Part shown: positions 36,515 to 45,303 of the stretch, one piece after another
Position numbering within the stretch: position 1 is the first letter of the stretch
Layout of the letters: every line of letters starts with the position of its first letter
Source: Lysobacter solisilvae
Lineage (GTDB): Bacteria; Pseudomonadota; Gammaproteobacteria; Xanthomonadales; Xanthomonadaceae
DNA: 64,000 nt
Assembly: GCF_016613535.2 (NCBI RefSeq)
Contig: NZ_CP071518.1
Location: forward strand, 868,001-932,000
Direction of reading: 5' to 3'
Made by a program: the position numbers and the translations under genes
Notes under the pieces: model-generated
The model's database searches: none
What the model saw: only the letters and a program-made list of their open reading frames with translations
What the model was told of the DNA's origin: nothing

Positions 36515-38062
36515 TCAATGCTCGTACGCCGCCTCGCCGTGGGAGGCGATGTCCAGGCCCTCGCGTTCGGCCTCCTCGGTGACGCGCAGGCCGACGGTGT
36601 ATTTCACGATCGCGAAGCTGGCCAGCGAGACCGTACCCGACAGCGCGACGGTGACCAGCACGCCCTGCAACTGGATCCACAGCTGCGCGGGAATCGAGTA
36701 CCCGGGCAGCGCCGTCTGCGTGACGTAGTCCCACACGCCTGATCCGCCCAGCGCGGGCGCGGCGAACACGCCGGTGAGCAGCGCGCCGACGATGCCGCCC
36801 AGGCCGTGCACGCCGAAGACGTCGAGCGCGTCGTCCGCGCCGAGCCGCCGCTTGAGCCCGCCCACGCCCCACACGCAGACCACGCCGGCGATGGCGCCGA
36901 TGGCCAGCGCGCCGCACAGGCCGACGAAGCCCGCCGCGGGCGTGATGGCCACCAGGCCGGCCACCGCCCCCGACGCCGCGCCGAGCATCGAGGGCTTGCC
37001 TTTGCCCAGCCATTCCACCGCCGTCCAGCCCAGCACCGCCGCCGCGGTGGCCAGGAAAGTGTTGACGAAGGCCTGCGCCGCCACCGCATTGGCTTCCAGC
37101 GCCGAGCCGGCGTTGAAGCCGAACCAGCCGACCCACAGGATGCTCGCGCCGACCATGGTCTGGGTCAGGTTGTGCGGCTTGATCGCCTCGCGGCCGTAGC
37201 CCACGCGCCGTCCGACCACGTAGGCGCCGACCAGGCCGGCGACCGCGGCATTGATGTGCACCACCGTGCCGCCGGCGAAGTCCAGCGCGCCGCGGGCGAA
37301 CAGGAAGCCCGATTGCGCGAGCACGCCCTCCACCGCGGCGGGATCGGTGAACGCGTCCGGGCCCGGGAAGAACCAGACCATGTGCGCCATCGGCGTGTAG
37401 GCGAAGGTGAACCACAGCACCGTGAACAGCAGCACGCCGGCGAACTTCACCCGCTCGGCGAACGCGCCGACGATCAACGCGCAGGTGATGCACGCGAACG
37501 CGCCCTGGAACACGAAGAACACCAGCTCCGGGATCACCACCCCCTTGCTGAAGGTCGCCGCGAGCGAAGCCGCGGTGAGGCCGCCGGCGAAAAGGCGATC
37601 GGTGCCGCCGATGAACGCGTTGCCCGCCGTGAAGGCCAGCGAATAGCCGTACAGCGCCCACAGCACGGCGACGAGCGAGAACACCAGCAGGCACTGCATC
37701 AGCACCGACAGCACGTTCTTGGCGCGCACCAGGCCGCCGTAGAACAGGGCCAACCCGGGCAGGGTCATGAAGATCACCAGGGCCGAGCAGAGCAGCAGCC
37801 AGGCGGTGTCACCCTTGTCGGGGGTGGGGGCGATGGTGGCGGCTTCCTGCGCGAATACGGTGGCAGGAAGCAGCAGCGCAGCTGCCAGCGACGCGATGCA
37901 TCCAGTGACACCGATAGTGGCGTGGGCACCCTCCGTTTTCCTGGTCCCGTCACTCCCGCGAACGCGGGAGTCCAGTGGCGTGGCTTCTGTCTTCGTGGCA
38001 ACCGCAAAGTCGCTGGGTTCCCGCGTTCGCGGGAACGACGGGGATGGGGTTGCGCGCTTCAT
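36515..38062 (-). CDS. amtB: Ammonium transporter AmtB with repeat-derived N-terminal extension
   Basis: The protein has the Amt core with signal sequence LAAALLLPATVFA and about 11 membrane helices. Motifs include FYGGLVRAKNVLSVLMQ, DFAGGTVVHINAAVAGLVGA, GASILWVGWFGFNAGSAL and DVFGVHGLGGIVGALLTG. It conducts ammonium across the inner membrane and is gated by GlnK, encoded just upstream. From the ATG at 38062 the length is 515. Residues 6-39 are encoded by an inverted pair of CCCGCG-type palindromes, so about 55 residues precede the signal sequence. ATGs at 38167 and 38200 (overlapping the glnK stop) are alternatives, and the true start is uncertain. Confidence 0.88.
   Translation of the reverse strand: MKRATPSPSFPRTREPSDFAVATKTEATPLDSRVRGSDGTRKTEGAHATIGVTGCIASLAAALLLPATVFAQEAATIAPTPDKGDTAWLLLCSALVIFMTLPGLALFYGGLVRAKNVLSVLMQCLLVFSLVAVLWALYGYSLAFTAGNAFIGGTDRLFAGGLTAASLAATFSKGVVIPELVFFVFQGAFACITCALIVGAFAERVKFAGVLLFTVLWFTFAYTPMAHMVWFFPGPDAFTDPAAVEGVLAQSGFLFARGALDFAGGTVVHINAAVAGLVGAYVVGRRVGYGREAIKPHNLTQTMVGASILWVGWFGFNAGSALEANAVAAQAFVNTFLATAAAVLGWTAVEWLGKGKPSMLGAASGAVAGLVAITPAAGFVGLCGALAIGAIAGVVCVWGVGGLKRRLGADDALDVFGVHGLGGIVGALLTGVFAAPALGGSGVWDYVTQTALPGYSIPAQLWIQLQGVLVTVALSGTVSLASFAIVKYTVGLRVTEEAEREGLDIASHGEAAYEH
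37947..38041. repeat. REP-like inverted pair inside the 5' end of amtB
   Basis: Two copies of a palindromic element face each other. ACTCCCGCG-AA-CGCGGGAGT is at 37952-37971 and GTTCCCGCG-TT-CGCGGGAAC at 38017-38036. Flanks also match when one copy is inverted (CCGTCNNTCCCGCG ... CCAGNG). Elements of this kind are usually intergenic; here the unit is in frame with amtB. Confidence 0.75.
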
Positions 38063-38186
38063 GGAGACATTTGCGCGCGTGCCTTGGGCGCCGATCGGGT
38101 CTGGTTGAACGGAGGCGGCGACTGCCTGGCGCCCGCGCTTGCGGGTTTCGATCGTGTGGGTGGTCATGTCGAATCTCGCAGTGAAG

Positions 38187-38540
<354 letters not shown>

Positions 38541-39332
38541 TCAGAAGGACTTGGCGAGGGTCAACGACAGCGTCCCGTCGGCGAGTTGGCGACCCTGCGG
38601 ATTGGTGTAAAGCGCGCGGTCGGCGTCGGAGTCGTTCCACGCAGCGGCGACGGAGACGCCGTTGTCGAATGCGCGGGTGAGGCCCAGGCGCCATTCGGCG
38701 TAGTCGTAGGCGCCGTTGTGGCGGATCCACTGGTGGCCGCCATGCGCGGCCAGCGTCCAGCCCGGGTGGAACGTCCAGCCGGCGTTGATTTCCAGGTAGC
38801 CGCTGCCGTCGGAGTCCGGATAGCCGAACAGGTCGGTGACGGCGTACGCATACTTCGCGCCCACGCTGGTGTTGCCGGTGGGCGTGAAGTTCAGCGCCGC
38901 ATAGAGCTCGCCGGTGTCGGCGCTGTTGAAGCCGTCGGGGAAATCGCCCGGGTAGAAGTAGCCGATCGCGCCCACGTCCAGGCCCGCGTGTTCGCCCAGC
39001 TTGTGCCGATAGCCGGCGTAGACGTCCAGCTCCAGGCTGCTGCTGATGGGCGCCTGCGGGGTGGACAGGTCCGACAGCCAGCTGATGTTGCTGCCCCAGG
39101 CGCCGGCATAGAAGCCGGCGTCGGCGCTGTATTCCACTCCGGCCTGCAGCGCGGGATTTGTGGCGGTCTGCGATACGCCGCGGAACAGGTAATCGCTGGT
39201 GAGCGCGACCGAGCCGCCGGTGCCGGCGCGTGCCGGCGGCGACGCGCATGCGAGCGCCAACCCCAGCGCGGTGATCGTGGTGGCGGTGGCGGACAGGGTG
39301 GTGGCAGGTGCGGCGGTACGACGATGCGTCAT
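38541..39332 (-). CDS. TorF family putative outer-membrane porin
   Basis: The 263-residue protein has a signal peptide ending SPPARA. It matches the TorF (TIGR02001) family, with GSVALTSDYLFRGVSQTATNPALQ, YSADAGFYAGAWGSNISWL, ELDVYAGYRHKLGEHAGLDVG, and a final aromatic residue in TLAKSF, the barrel-assembly signal. These proteins are regularly encoded before glnK-amtB and are thought to let nitrogen compounds across the outer membrane. No sigma-54 promoter could be found upstream, although nitrogen control is expected. Ribosome site GAGGG lies somewhat far upstream. Confidence 0.88.
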   Translation of the reverse strand: MTHRRTAAPATTLSATATTITALGLALACASPPARAGTGGSVALTSDYLFRGVSQTATNPALQAGVEYSADAGFYAGAWGSNISWLSDLSTPQAPISSSLELDVYAGYRHKLGEHAGLDVGAIGYFYPGDFPDGFNSADTGELYAALNFTPTGNTSVGAKYAYAVTDLFGYPDSDGSGYLEINAGWTFHPGWTLAAHGGHQWIRHNGAYDYAEWRLGLTRAFDNGVSVAAAWNDSDADRALYTNPQGRQLADGTLSLTLAKSF

Positions 39333-39836
39333 GACACAAGGCCCTCGACAAGTGGCCCTCCCCGGTCAGGTGCTTCGTGCTGCGGAGCTGCGTGTGGCGT
39401 CGTGCAGTGGCGTGATGCGCGCGACGGACAACCAGCGCCACGCGTCATGCGTGGACGGTCGGCACCGAGGGTGCGCGCCGGGGTTCTGGTGGCTGTGCTG
39501 TCGCGATGGACGTCTGGACGCGCCGCGGGGAACTGGCCGCGGGTGGACGTGGTGCGCGCTCGCAGGGCGGGCCGCGAGGCGGAGGTGACGCGCCTGCGTC
39601 GATGCAGGGCTGGAGCGCGATCGGCTGCGGGGAATGGCCGCAGCGGGACCGGTGTTCGCCGTGCAGGGAGGGCCGCGCGGCGGGTGGAACGGTGGCGTCG
39701 TGCCGGTGGTGCCTGGCTTGTGTCTGCGCGGGAACGGACAGGCCCGTACTCGCTTTTCGCTGGCGGGGTGGGCTCGCGCTACGACGAACCCACCCAACCC
39801 CCTCTCCCGTCGGGAGAGGGGCCCAGGACACACGCC
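39333..39836. other. 504-bp intergenic region between torF and glnA
   Basis: No gene is supported here. It should hold the torF operon promoter, but scanning the minus strand for TGGCAC-N5-TTGC found no match. The right end contains the palindromic element at 39799-39821. The rest is featureless GC-rich sequence. Confidence 0.5.
39799..39821 (-). terminator. CCCCTCTCCCG palindrome after glnA
   Basis: CCCCTCTCCCG and CGGGAGAGGGG are perfect 11-bp arms around a single base, so several base pairs must open to form the loop. It lies 15 bp after the glnA stop. Such palindromes are commonly dispersed in xanthomonad genomes and often sit at gene ends. Confidence 0.45.
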
Positions 39837-41246
39837 TTACAGCGTGTAGTACATCTGGTACTCGAGCGGGTGGGTCGCGCCGCGGAAGCGGGTGACTTCC
39901 TGCATCTTCAGCGCGATGTAGCTGTCGATGAAGTCGTCGGTGAACACGCCGCCGGCCTTGAGGAAGTCGCGGTCCTTGTCCAGCGCGTCCAGTGCCTGGT
40001 CCAGCGAGTGGCACACGGTCGGGATGTTCTTCTCTTCTTCCGGCGGCAGGTCGTACAGGTCCTTGTCGCTCGGCGCGCCCGGGTCGATCTGGTTCTTGAT
40101 GCCGTCCAGGCCGGCCATCATCAGTGCGGAGAAGATCAGGTAGCCCGAGTTCATCGGATCGGGGAAGCGGATCTCGATGCGGCGCGCCTTCGGGTTGGCG
40201 ACGTAGGGGATGCGGCAGGAGGCGGAGCGGTTGCGCGCCGAGTAGGCCAGCATCACCGGCGCTTCGTAGCCCGGCACCAGGCGCTTGTAGCTGTTGGTGG
40301 TCGAGTTGGCGAAGGCGTTGATCGCGCGGGCGTGCTTGAAGATGCCGCCGATGTACCACAGCGCCATCTGCGACAGGCCGCCGTAGCCGTCGCCGGAGAA
40401 CAGATTCACGCCGCCCTTGGCCAGCGACTGGTGCACGTGCATGCCGCTGCCGTTGTCGCCGACGATCGGCTTGGGCATGAAGGTGACGGTCTTGCCGTTG
40501 CGGTGGGCGACGTTCTTGATGACGTACTTCATCGTCAGCAGTTCGTCGGCCTTCTGCGTCAGCGAGCTGAACTTGGTGCCGATCTCGCACTGGCCGGCGT
40601 TGGCCACTTCGTGGTGGTGCACCTCGACCTCGATGCCGACCTGTTCCAGCGTCTTGCACATCTCGGCGCGCAGGTCGTGCAGCGAATCCAGCGGCGCGAC
40701 GGGGAAGTAGCCGCCCTTCACCATCGGGCGGTAGCCGGTGTTGCCGCCTTCGTATTCGCGGCCCGAGTTCCAATGCGCTTCTTCCGAGTCGATGTGGAAG
40801 AAGGTGTGGCCCATGTCATTGGCGAAACGCACGCTGTCGAAGATGAAGAACTCCGGCTCCGGGCCGAAGAAGGCCTGGTCGGCGATGCCGCTGGACTTCA
40901 GGAAGGCCTCGGCGCGCTTGGCGATGCCGCGCGGGTCGCGCGAGTAGGCCTGCATGGTGGCCGGGTCCAGGATGTCGCAGGTCAGGACCAGGGTCGGATC
41001 GGCGGTGAACGGGTCCAGGAACGCGGTGTTGGAATCGGGCAGCAGGACCATGTCCGATTCCTGGATGCCCTTCCAGCCGGAGATGGAGGAGCCGTCGAAC
41101 ATCTTGCCGTCCTCGAACAGGCTGGCTTCGACAATCGACTTGGGGAAGGTCACGTGGTGCTGCACGCCCTTCATGTCGGCGAAGCGGAGGTCGACGAATT
41201 CGACCTTGTGGTCCTTGATGAGCTTTTCGACGTGTTCGAGGGACAT
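39837..41246 (-). CDS. glnA: Type I glutamine synthetase
   Basis: The 469-residue enzyme joins ammonia to glutamate using ATP. It has [83 protein letters not shown] and the NRSASCRIP loop. The adenylylation site is the tyrosine of [10 protein letters not shown], so activity is probably controlled by GlnE. Length and the site point to the class I-beta form. ATG 41246 gives the standard N-terminus with AGGA upstream. Transcription is expected from the sigma-54 promoter at 41302-41316, activated by NtrC. Confidence 0.98.
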   Translation of the reverse strand: MSLEHVEKLIKDHKVEFVDLRFADMKGVQHHVTFPKSIVEASLFEDGKMFDGSSISGWKGIQESDMVLLPDSNTAFLDPFTADPTLVLTCDILDPATMQAYSRDPRGIAKRAEAFLKSSGIADQAFFGPEPEFFIFDSVRFANDMGHTFFHIDSEEAHWNSGREYEGGNTGYRPMVKGGYFPVAPLDSLHDLRAEMCKTLEQVGIEVEVHHHEVANAGQCEIGTKFSSLTQKADELLTMKYVIKNVAHRNGKTVTFMPKPIVGDNGSGMHVHQSLAKGGVNLFSGDGYGGLSQMALWYIGGIFKHARAINAFANSTTNSYKRLVPGYEAPVMLAYSARNRSASCRIPYVANPKARRIEIRFPDPMNSGYLIFSALMMAGLDGIKNQIDPGAPSDKDLYDLPPEEEKNIPTVCHSLDQALDALDKDRDFLKAGGVFTDDFIDSYIALKMQEVTRFRGATHPLEYQMYYTL

Positions 41247-41301
41247 GGTGGATTCCTGGCCGGAGATGGAAAGGGAGAAAGCGGCGAACGAAGAGTAGTT
41301 A

Positions 41302-41316
41302 GCAAGCGCCGTGCCA
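41302..41316 (-). promoter_or_regulatory. Sigma-54 promoter of glnA
   Basis: The minus strand reads TGGCAC-GGCGC-TTGC, an exact match to the -24/-12 consensus. Transcription should start about 41,290, giving a leader of roughly 45 nt before the glnA ATG at 41246. Confidence 0.9.
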
Positions 41317-41367
41317 TCTTGTAAGTGATTGATTGGCTGGGGTTTCGTTATCGGACGGGTCGAATCG

Positions 41368-41384
41368 TGCACCGTTTCGGTGCA
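41368..41384. promoter_or_regulatory. NtrC binding site 1
   Basis: TGCACC-GTTTC-GGTGCA is a perfect dyad and matches the enterobacterial NtrC consensus TGCACC-N5-GGTGCA. Its centre is about 86 bp upstream of the predicted glnA start. Confidence 0.85.
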
Positions 41385-41397
41385 ACCGCGCGGGCGT

Positions 41398-41414
41398 GGC
41401 CCCAATCGGGTGCA
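41398..41414. promoter_or_regulatory. NtrC binding site 2 (weaker)
   Basis: On the minus strand TGCACC-CGATT-GGGGCC matches one half perfectly and the other partly. Its centre is 30 bp from site 1, about three helical turns, which would let two NtrC dimers bind on the same face. It lies within the uppP upstream region. Confidence 0.6.
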
Positions 41415-41479
41415 AGCCGGGCATCCGCTATCCTGCGCAGCGATTCCCCGGCCGCGCGGCCGACTTCCTGCCCTGCCCC

Positions 41480-42289
41480 ATGACCGATCTCCTCGCCGCG
41501 CTGCTGCTCGGCATCATCGAAGGCATCACCGAGTTCCTCCCGATCTCCAGCACCGGCCACCTGCTCATCGCCGAGCGCTGGCTGGGCCACCGCAGCGACC
41601 TGTTCAACATCTCCATCCAGGCCGGCGCCATCCTGGCGGTGGTGCTGATCTACCGGCGGCGGCTGTGGCAGCTGTGCACGCGCTTCTTCAGCGGCCACGA
41701 GAGCCGCGATTACGCCCTCAAGCTGGCCACGGCCTTCGGCGTGACCGCGGTGCTGGGCCTGGTGGTCAAGAAGGCCGGCTTCGAACTGCCCGAGACCGTG
41801 GCCCCGATCGCCTGGGCGCTGATCATCGGCGCGGTGTGGATGGTGCTGGCCGAACAGTGGGCGGCGCGGCGCGCGGCGGTGCTGGGCGAGCGGGCGCAGA
41901 TCACCTGGACGGTGGCGATCCTGGTGGGGCTGGCGCAGGTGCTGGCGGGGGTCTTCCCGGGCACGTCGCGCTCAGCGACCACGATCTTCGTCGCCCTGCT
42001 GGCCGGCACCACGCAGCGCGCGGCGGCGACCGAGTTCGCATTCCTGGTGGGCATCCCGACCATGTTCGCGGCCACGGGCTACGAGCTGGTGGAGGTCATG
42101 CGCACCGGCCAGGCTGTGCACGAGGACTGGACCGCGCTGGGCGTGGCCTTCGTGGCTTCGGCGCTAACGGCCTTCGCGGCCGTGAAGTGGTTGCTGTACT
42201 ACATCCAGAACCACCGCTTCACCGTGTTCGCGGTGTACCGGGTAATCCTGGGCGTGGCGCTGCTGCTGGTGGTGCCGGCCGGCGAGTAG
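41480..42289 (+). CDS. uppP: Undecaprenyl-diphosphatase UppP (BacA)
   Basis: The 269-residue integral membrane protein recycles undecaprenyl pyrophosphate, the carrier for peptidoglycan and O-antigen, and can give bacitracin resistance. The active-site signatures are present: [17 protein letters not shown] near the N-terminus and [11 protein letters not shown] in the second half, with about eight membrane helices. The start at 41480 begins [15 protein letters not shown]; the upstream frame has no homology and overlaps the glnA control region. It is divergent from glnA. Confidence 0.95.
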   Translation: MTDLLAALLLGIIEGITEFLPISSTGHLLIAERWLGHRSDLFNISIQAGAILAVVLIYRRRLWQLCTRFFSGHESRDYALKLATAFGVTAVLGLVVKKAGFELPETVAPIAWALIIGAVWMVLAEQWAARRAAVLGERAQITWTVAILVGLAQVLAGVFPGTSRSATTIFVALLAGTTQRAAATEFAFLVGIPTMFAATGYELVEVMRTGQAVHEDWTALGVAFVASALTAFAAVKWLLYYIQNHRFTVFAVYRVILGVALLLVVPAGE

Positions 42290-42314
42290 CCGCCCGATCC
42301 GCCCGCCGGCGGGG

Positions 42315-42926
42315 CTAGTCCTTGACCGCCGGATTGAGCGAATAGGTGCCGTAGATCGCCACTTCGTCCAGCACGTGGCCCTGCATGGCCTGCAGCGCGT
42401 CGGCGGCGGTGAAACGGTCCGGGACATCCAGCCGCTCGACGTCGAGCGCGAACAGGCGGAAGAAGTAGCGGTGCAGGCGCAGGTCGTGCGGCGGCGGGAA
42501 GGGGCCGTCGTAGCCGCGCCAGTCGCCCGCCATGTCGGGGTCGTTCGCGAACCAGCCGGTGTAGTCGTTGAGCCCCTGGCGGCTGCCCGCCGGGCCCGCC
42601 GGCGCGGCCTTGCCGTGCGCCACCACGCCCTCGGACGCGCTGCCGGCGGCGATTTCGCCGACGCCGGCCGGGATGTCGACGACCGCCCAGTGGGTGAAAT
42701 CGGTGCGGGGCTGCTCGACCGGGATCTGCGCCGGCGACAGGTCGGTGGGCACGTCCGGATCGATGCACAGCAGCACGAAGCTGCGCGTGCCGGACGGCGC
42801 GGCTTCCCAGGCCAAGTGCGGATTGCGGTTGGGGGCGAAGCCGAACCCGTCGCCCGCCGGCTGGCCGGCGGCGAACTGGGCCGGGAGACGGTGGCGGTGT
42901 TCGAAGCTGTCGCTGCGGATCTTCAT
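42315..42926 (-). CDS. YbhB/YbcL family (PEBP-like) protein
   Basis: The 203-residue protein has the phosphatidylethanolamine-binding-protein fold motifs: NPHLAWEAAPSGTRSFVLLC, DPDVP, FTHWAVVDIPAGV, GYDGPFPPPHDLRLHRYFFRLFAL and a C-terminal GHVLDEVAIYGTYSLN. Compared with typical YbhB (about 155-185) it is longer by an insert around SPAQIPVEQPRTD. The bacterial role is unknown. ATG 42926 is preferred over the GTG just before it, with AGGAGA at the proper distance. It is convergent with uppP (25 bp between stops). Confidence 0.88.
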   Translation of the reverse strand: MKIRSDSFEHRHRLPAQFAAGQPAGDGFGFAPNRNPHLAWEAAPSGTRSFVLLCIDPDVPTDLSPAQIPVEQPRTDFTHWAVVDIPAGVGEIAAGSASEGVVAHGKAAPAGPAGSRQGLNDYTGWFANDPDMAGDWRGYDGPFPPPHDLRLHRYFFRLFALDVERLDVPDRFTAADALQAMQGHVLDEVAIYGTYSLNPAVKD

Positions 42927-43097
42927 CACGGTCTCCTGGGCTGGCGCCCGTCGCTTCGGGCGGCGGGCGGTTCGTCGTTGCGGGCGCCTGCGGTGCGGGC
43001 GCTTGCGTTGCGGATCAGGGCGCGCGGGTCAGGGCACTCGGGTCAGAGCACGCGGGTCGGCTCGACACCGACCCGTGGCCACGGTCCGCGGCGCGAC

Positions 43098-45176
43098 TCA
43101 CTGCTCCGGGTAGCCGAACTTCACGGCCTGCGGGGTGAGCAGGGCGAAGGCTTCCGCCAGCGGCCCGGTGAAGGCGCGCCACGCGCCGGGCTGGTTGCGG
43201 TTCGGGCCCAGCGCATTGCGCGGCGGCGGCGGCAGGTTCAGCCCCAGCGCCCGGTTGATCACGCTCACCAGGCCCTGCGGGTCGTGCGCGATCGTGTCCA
43301 GCGGGACGATCGTGTGCGGGAACAGGTCCTTGTCGTGCAGTTCGGACAGCTGCTCCAGCGACCTGGCCATCCAGCGCGCGCCGGCCAGCGGCGATTCCAG
43401 GGCGAAGGGCGAATTCACCGGGCCCCACGCCAGCCAGTCGAGCAGCATGTCGCGCGGGTCGCGGATGCCGACCATCAGCAGTGCTTCGCCCAGGTGCGCG
43501 CGCAGGGCGGGCACCAGTGCGTTGTCCCACCACAGCAGCCAGTCGAACACCGGCCCGCCGGTATGGCCGCGGCTGGGCAGCGCCGCCCGCCACTGGCTGA
43601 CCAGGAAGCTGGGATCCAGGCGGCCATCGACCAGTTCCTGCGAGGTGCCGTAACGCTGCAGCGGGTCGCGCGGCGGACGCGGGCTGTTGCGGTCGAGCAG
43701 CAGCGGCACTTCGCCGGCCGACAGGGTCGCGCCCAGCGTTTCGACCATCGAGCCCGGCGGGCCCCAGAGGAACAGCACGCCCGGCGTGCCGTCGGCGGCC
43801 GGGACGAAATCGGGCAGCGTGGCCGGGCCCGCCGTCACCGCCGGCAGGGGCAGGCGCTGCGGAATCAGTTCGGCCTGCAGCGCGCTCCAGGTCGCCACGG
43901 CGGCCGCGGGGTCACCGGCGGCGGCCTGGGTGCGGCCCAGCAGCTGGCGCATGCCGGCCTTGTAGGCGGGATCGGTCGCCTGGGCGATCAGGCCTTCGAC
44001 GCGGGCGACGGCCGCCTTCGGGTCGCGGCGCAGCAGGCTGTCGACGATGCGCAGCTCGGCCGAGCTGCGGCCGGGCTGCAGGGCGGCGATCTGGAAGGCG
44101 ATCTCGTCGGCCTGTTCGGTCTCGCCGGCGGCATCGTGGATGGTGGCGCGGGCTTCCAGCGCGGGGATGTGGTCCGGCATCGCCTCCATCCAGCGCTCGA
44201 CGACGCCCAGCGCGCCTGCGCCGGCGTAGGGCTCGAACAGCAGCCGGGCGCGCCACAGCGGCAGGCTCTGCGGGCGCGCGGCGAGGGCACGGTCGATGGC
44301 CTCGCGCGCCTGCTCGGCCTGGCCGCTCACGCGCCACAGGTCGACCAGCGCTTCCAGCGCCGGGAGGTCGTCGGGATTGCGTTCGAAGGCCGCCGACAGG
44401 GCCGGCAGGGCCCGCTCCGGGCGTCCGGCTTCCAGTTCGAGCCGCGCCCAGGCCCGGCGCAGGCCGGGGCTGCCGTCGTCGGCCTGGGCCAGCGGGGCCA
44501 GGCTGTCGGCGGCTTCGGCCGGACGGCCCTGGCGGCGGACCAGGTCCGCGATCATCGTCACCAGCGACACCGAGCCGGGTGCGCGCTCGAGCAGGCTGCG
44601 GAAGGTCTGTTCGGCGAACGCCAGGTGGCCGTTGGCCAGGTAGGCGAAGCCCAGCGCGGGCTTGAGGCTGGGGTCGGTCGGCGCGCGCTGTGTGGCCAGG
44701 GTCAGCAGCTTGAGCGCGCGATCGTGCTCGCCGCGATACAGGGCGACCATGCCGTCGATGCCCAGGATCTGCGGGTGCTCGGGGGCCAGCCGCGAGGCCG
44801 TGCGGGCCAGGCGATGCGCCTCGTCGAGGTCGCCGCGGCCCAGGGCCAGCTGGGCCTGCAGGATGTAGGCGGGAAACTGGTTGGGGTCCAGGCCGACCGA
44901 GCGGGCGAGCGCGGCCTGGGCCTCGTCGAGCTGGCCGCGGTCGGTCAGCAGCAGGCTGCCCCGCTCCATGTGCAGGCCGGCGTCTTCCGGCGACAGGGCC
45001 AGCGCCTGGTCGACGACGGTCATCGCCCCGGCGATGTCCCCGGTCATGCGCAGGGCGGAAGCCAGCAGGCGCTGCGCGGTGGGGTCGTGGGGCTCGGCCG
45101 CGACGGCCTGGCGGGCGGCGGCAAGGGCTTCGTCGGCGGCGCCGCGACGCAGCGCGTCGATGATCTGTTCGTGCAT
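43098..45176 (-). CDS. TPR protein with C-terminal sulfotransferase-like domain
   Basis: The 692-residue protein has about twelve TPR-type helical repeats (residues 1 to about 480), such as ALAAARQAVAAEPHDPTAQRL and LARTASRLAPEHPQILGI. The C-terminal domain resembles the TPR-linked sulfotransferases: GVLFLWGPPGSMVETLGATL stands where PRSGTTL of the PAPS loop is expected, and LLMVGIRDPRDMLLDWLAW matches the 3'-phosphate-binding segment. The first loop has lost the usual Arg-Ser-Gly-Thr, so catalytic activity is doubtful. ATG 45176 starts the first repeat. No signal peptide is seen. Confidence 0.8.
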   Translation of the reverse strand: MHEQIIDALRRGAADEALAAARQAVAAEPHDPTAQRLLASALRMTGDIAGAMTVVDQALALSPEDAGLHMERGSLLLTDRGQLDEAQAALARSVGLDPNQFPAYILQAQLALGRGDLDEAHRLARTASRLAPEHPQILGIDGMVALYRGEHDRALKLLTLATQRAPTDPSLKPALGFAYLANGHLAFAEQTFRSLLERAPGSVSLVTMIADLVRRQGRPAEAADSLAPLAQADDGSPGLRRAWARLELEAGRPERALPALSAAFERNPDDLPALEALVDLWRVSGQAEQAREAIDRALAARPQSLPLWRARLLFEPYAGAGALGVVERWMEAMPDHIPALEARATIHDAAGETEQADEIAFQIAALQPGRSSAELRIVDSLLRRDPKAAVARVEGLIAQATDPAYKAGMRQLLGRTQAAAGDPAAAVATWSALQAELIPQRLPLPAVTAGPATLPDFVPAADGTPGVLFLWGPPGSMVETLGATLSAGEVPLLLDRNSPRPPRDPLQRYGTSQELVDGRLDPSFLVSQWRAALPSRGHTGGPVFDWLLWWDNALVPALRAHLGEALLMVGIRDPRDMLLDWLAWGPVNSPFALESPLAGARWMARSLEQLSELHDKDLFPHTIVPLDTIAHDPQGLVSVINRALGLNLPPPPRNALGPNRNQPGAWRAFTGPLAEAFALLTPQAVKFGYPEQ

Positions 45177-45303
45177 GGGGATACGGCTGGCGGAAAGAGG
45201 TCGATTGTACGTGCCGGCGCGCCCCGCCGTTTTGCGCGGAATGGGCCGCTCATCCCTCCGGGCCGTGGGCACCGCCGCCCGCTCGACTGCCTCGCTGGCC
45301 GGG

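Noticed and set aside
37952..38036. Insertion sequence remnant in amtB
   Set aside because: Only a pair of short palindromes is present, with no transposase fragment or target duplication; a REP-like element explains it better.
39421..39475. NtrC box GCACC-GAG-GGTGC upstream of torF
   Set aside because: The spacer is 3 instead of 5 bp and no sigma-54 promoter accompanies it.
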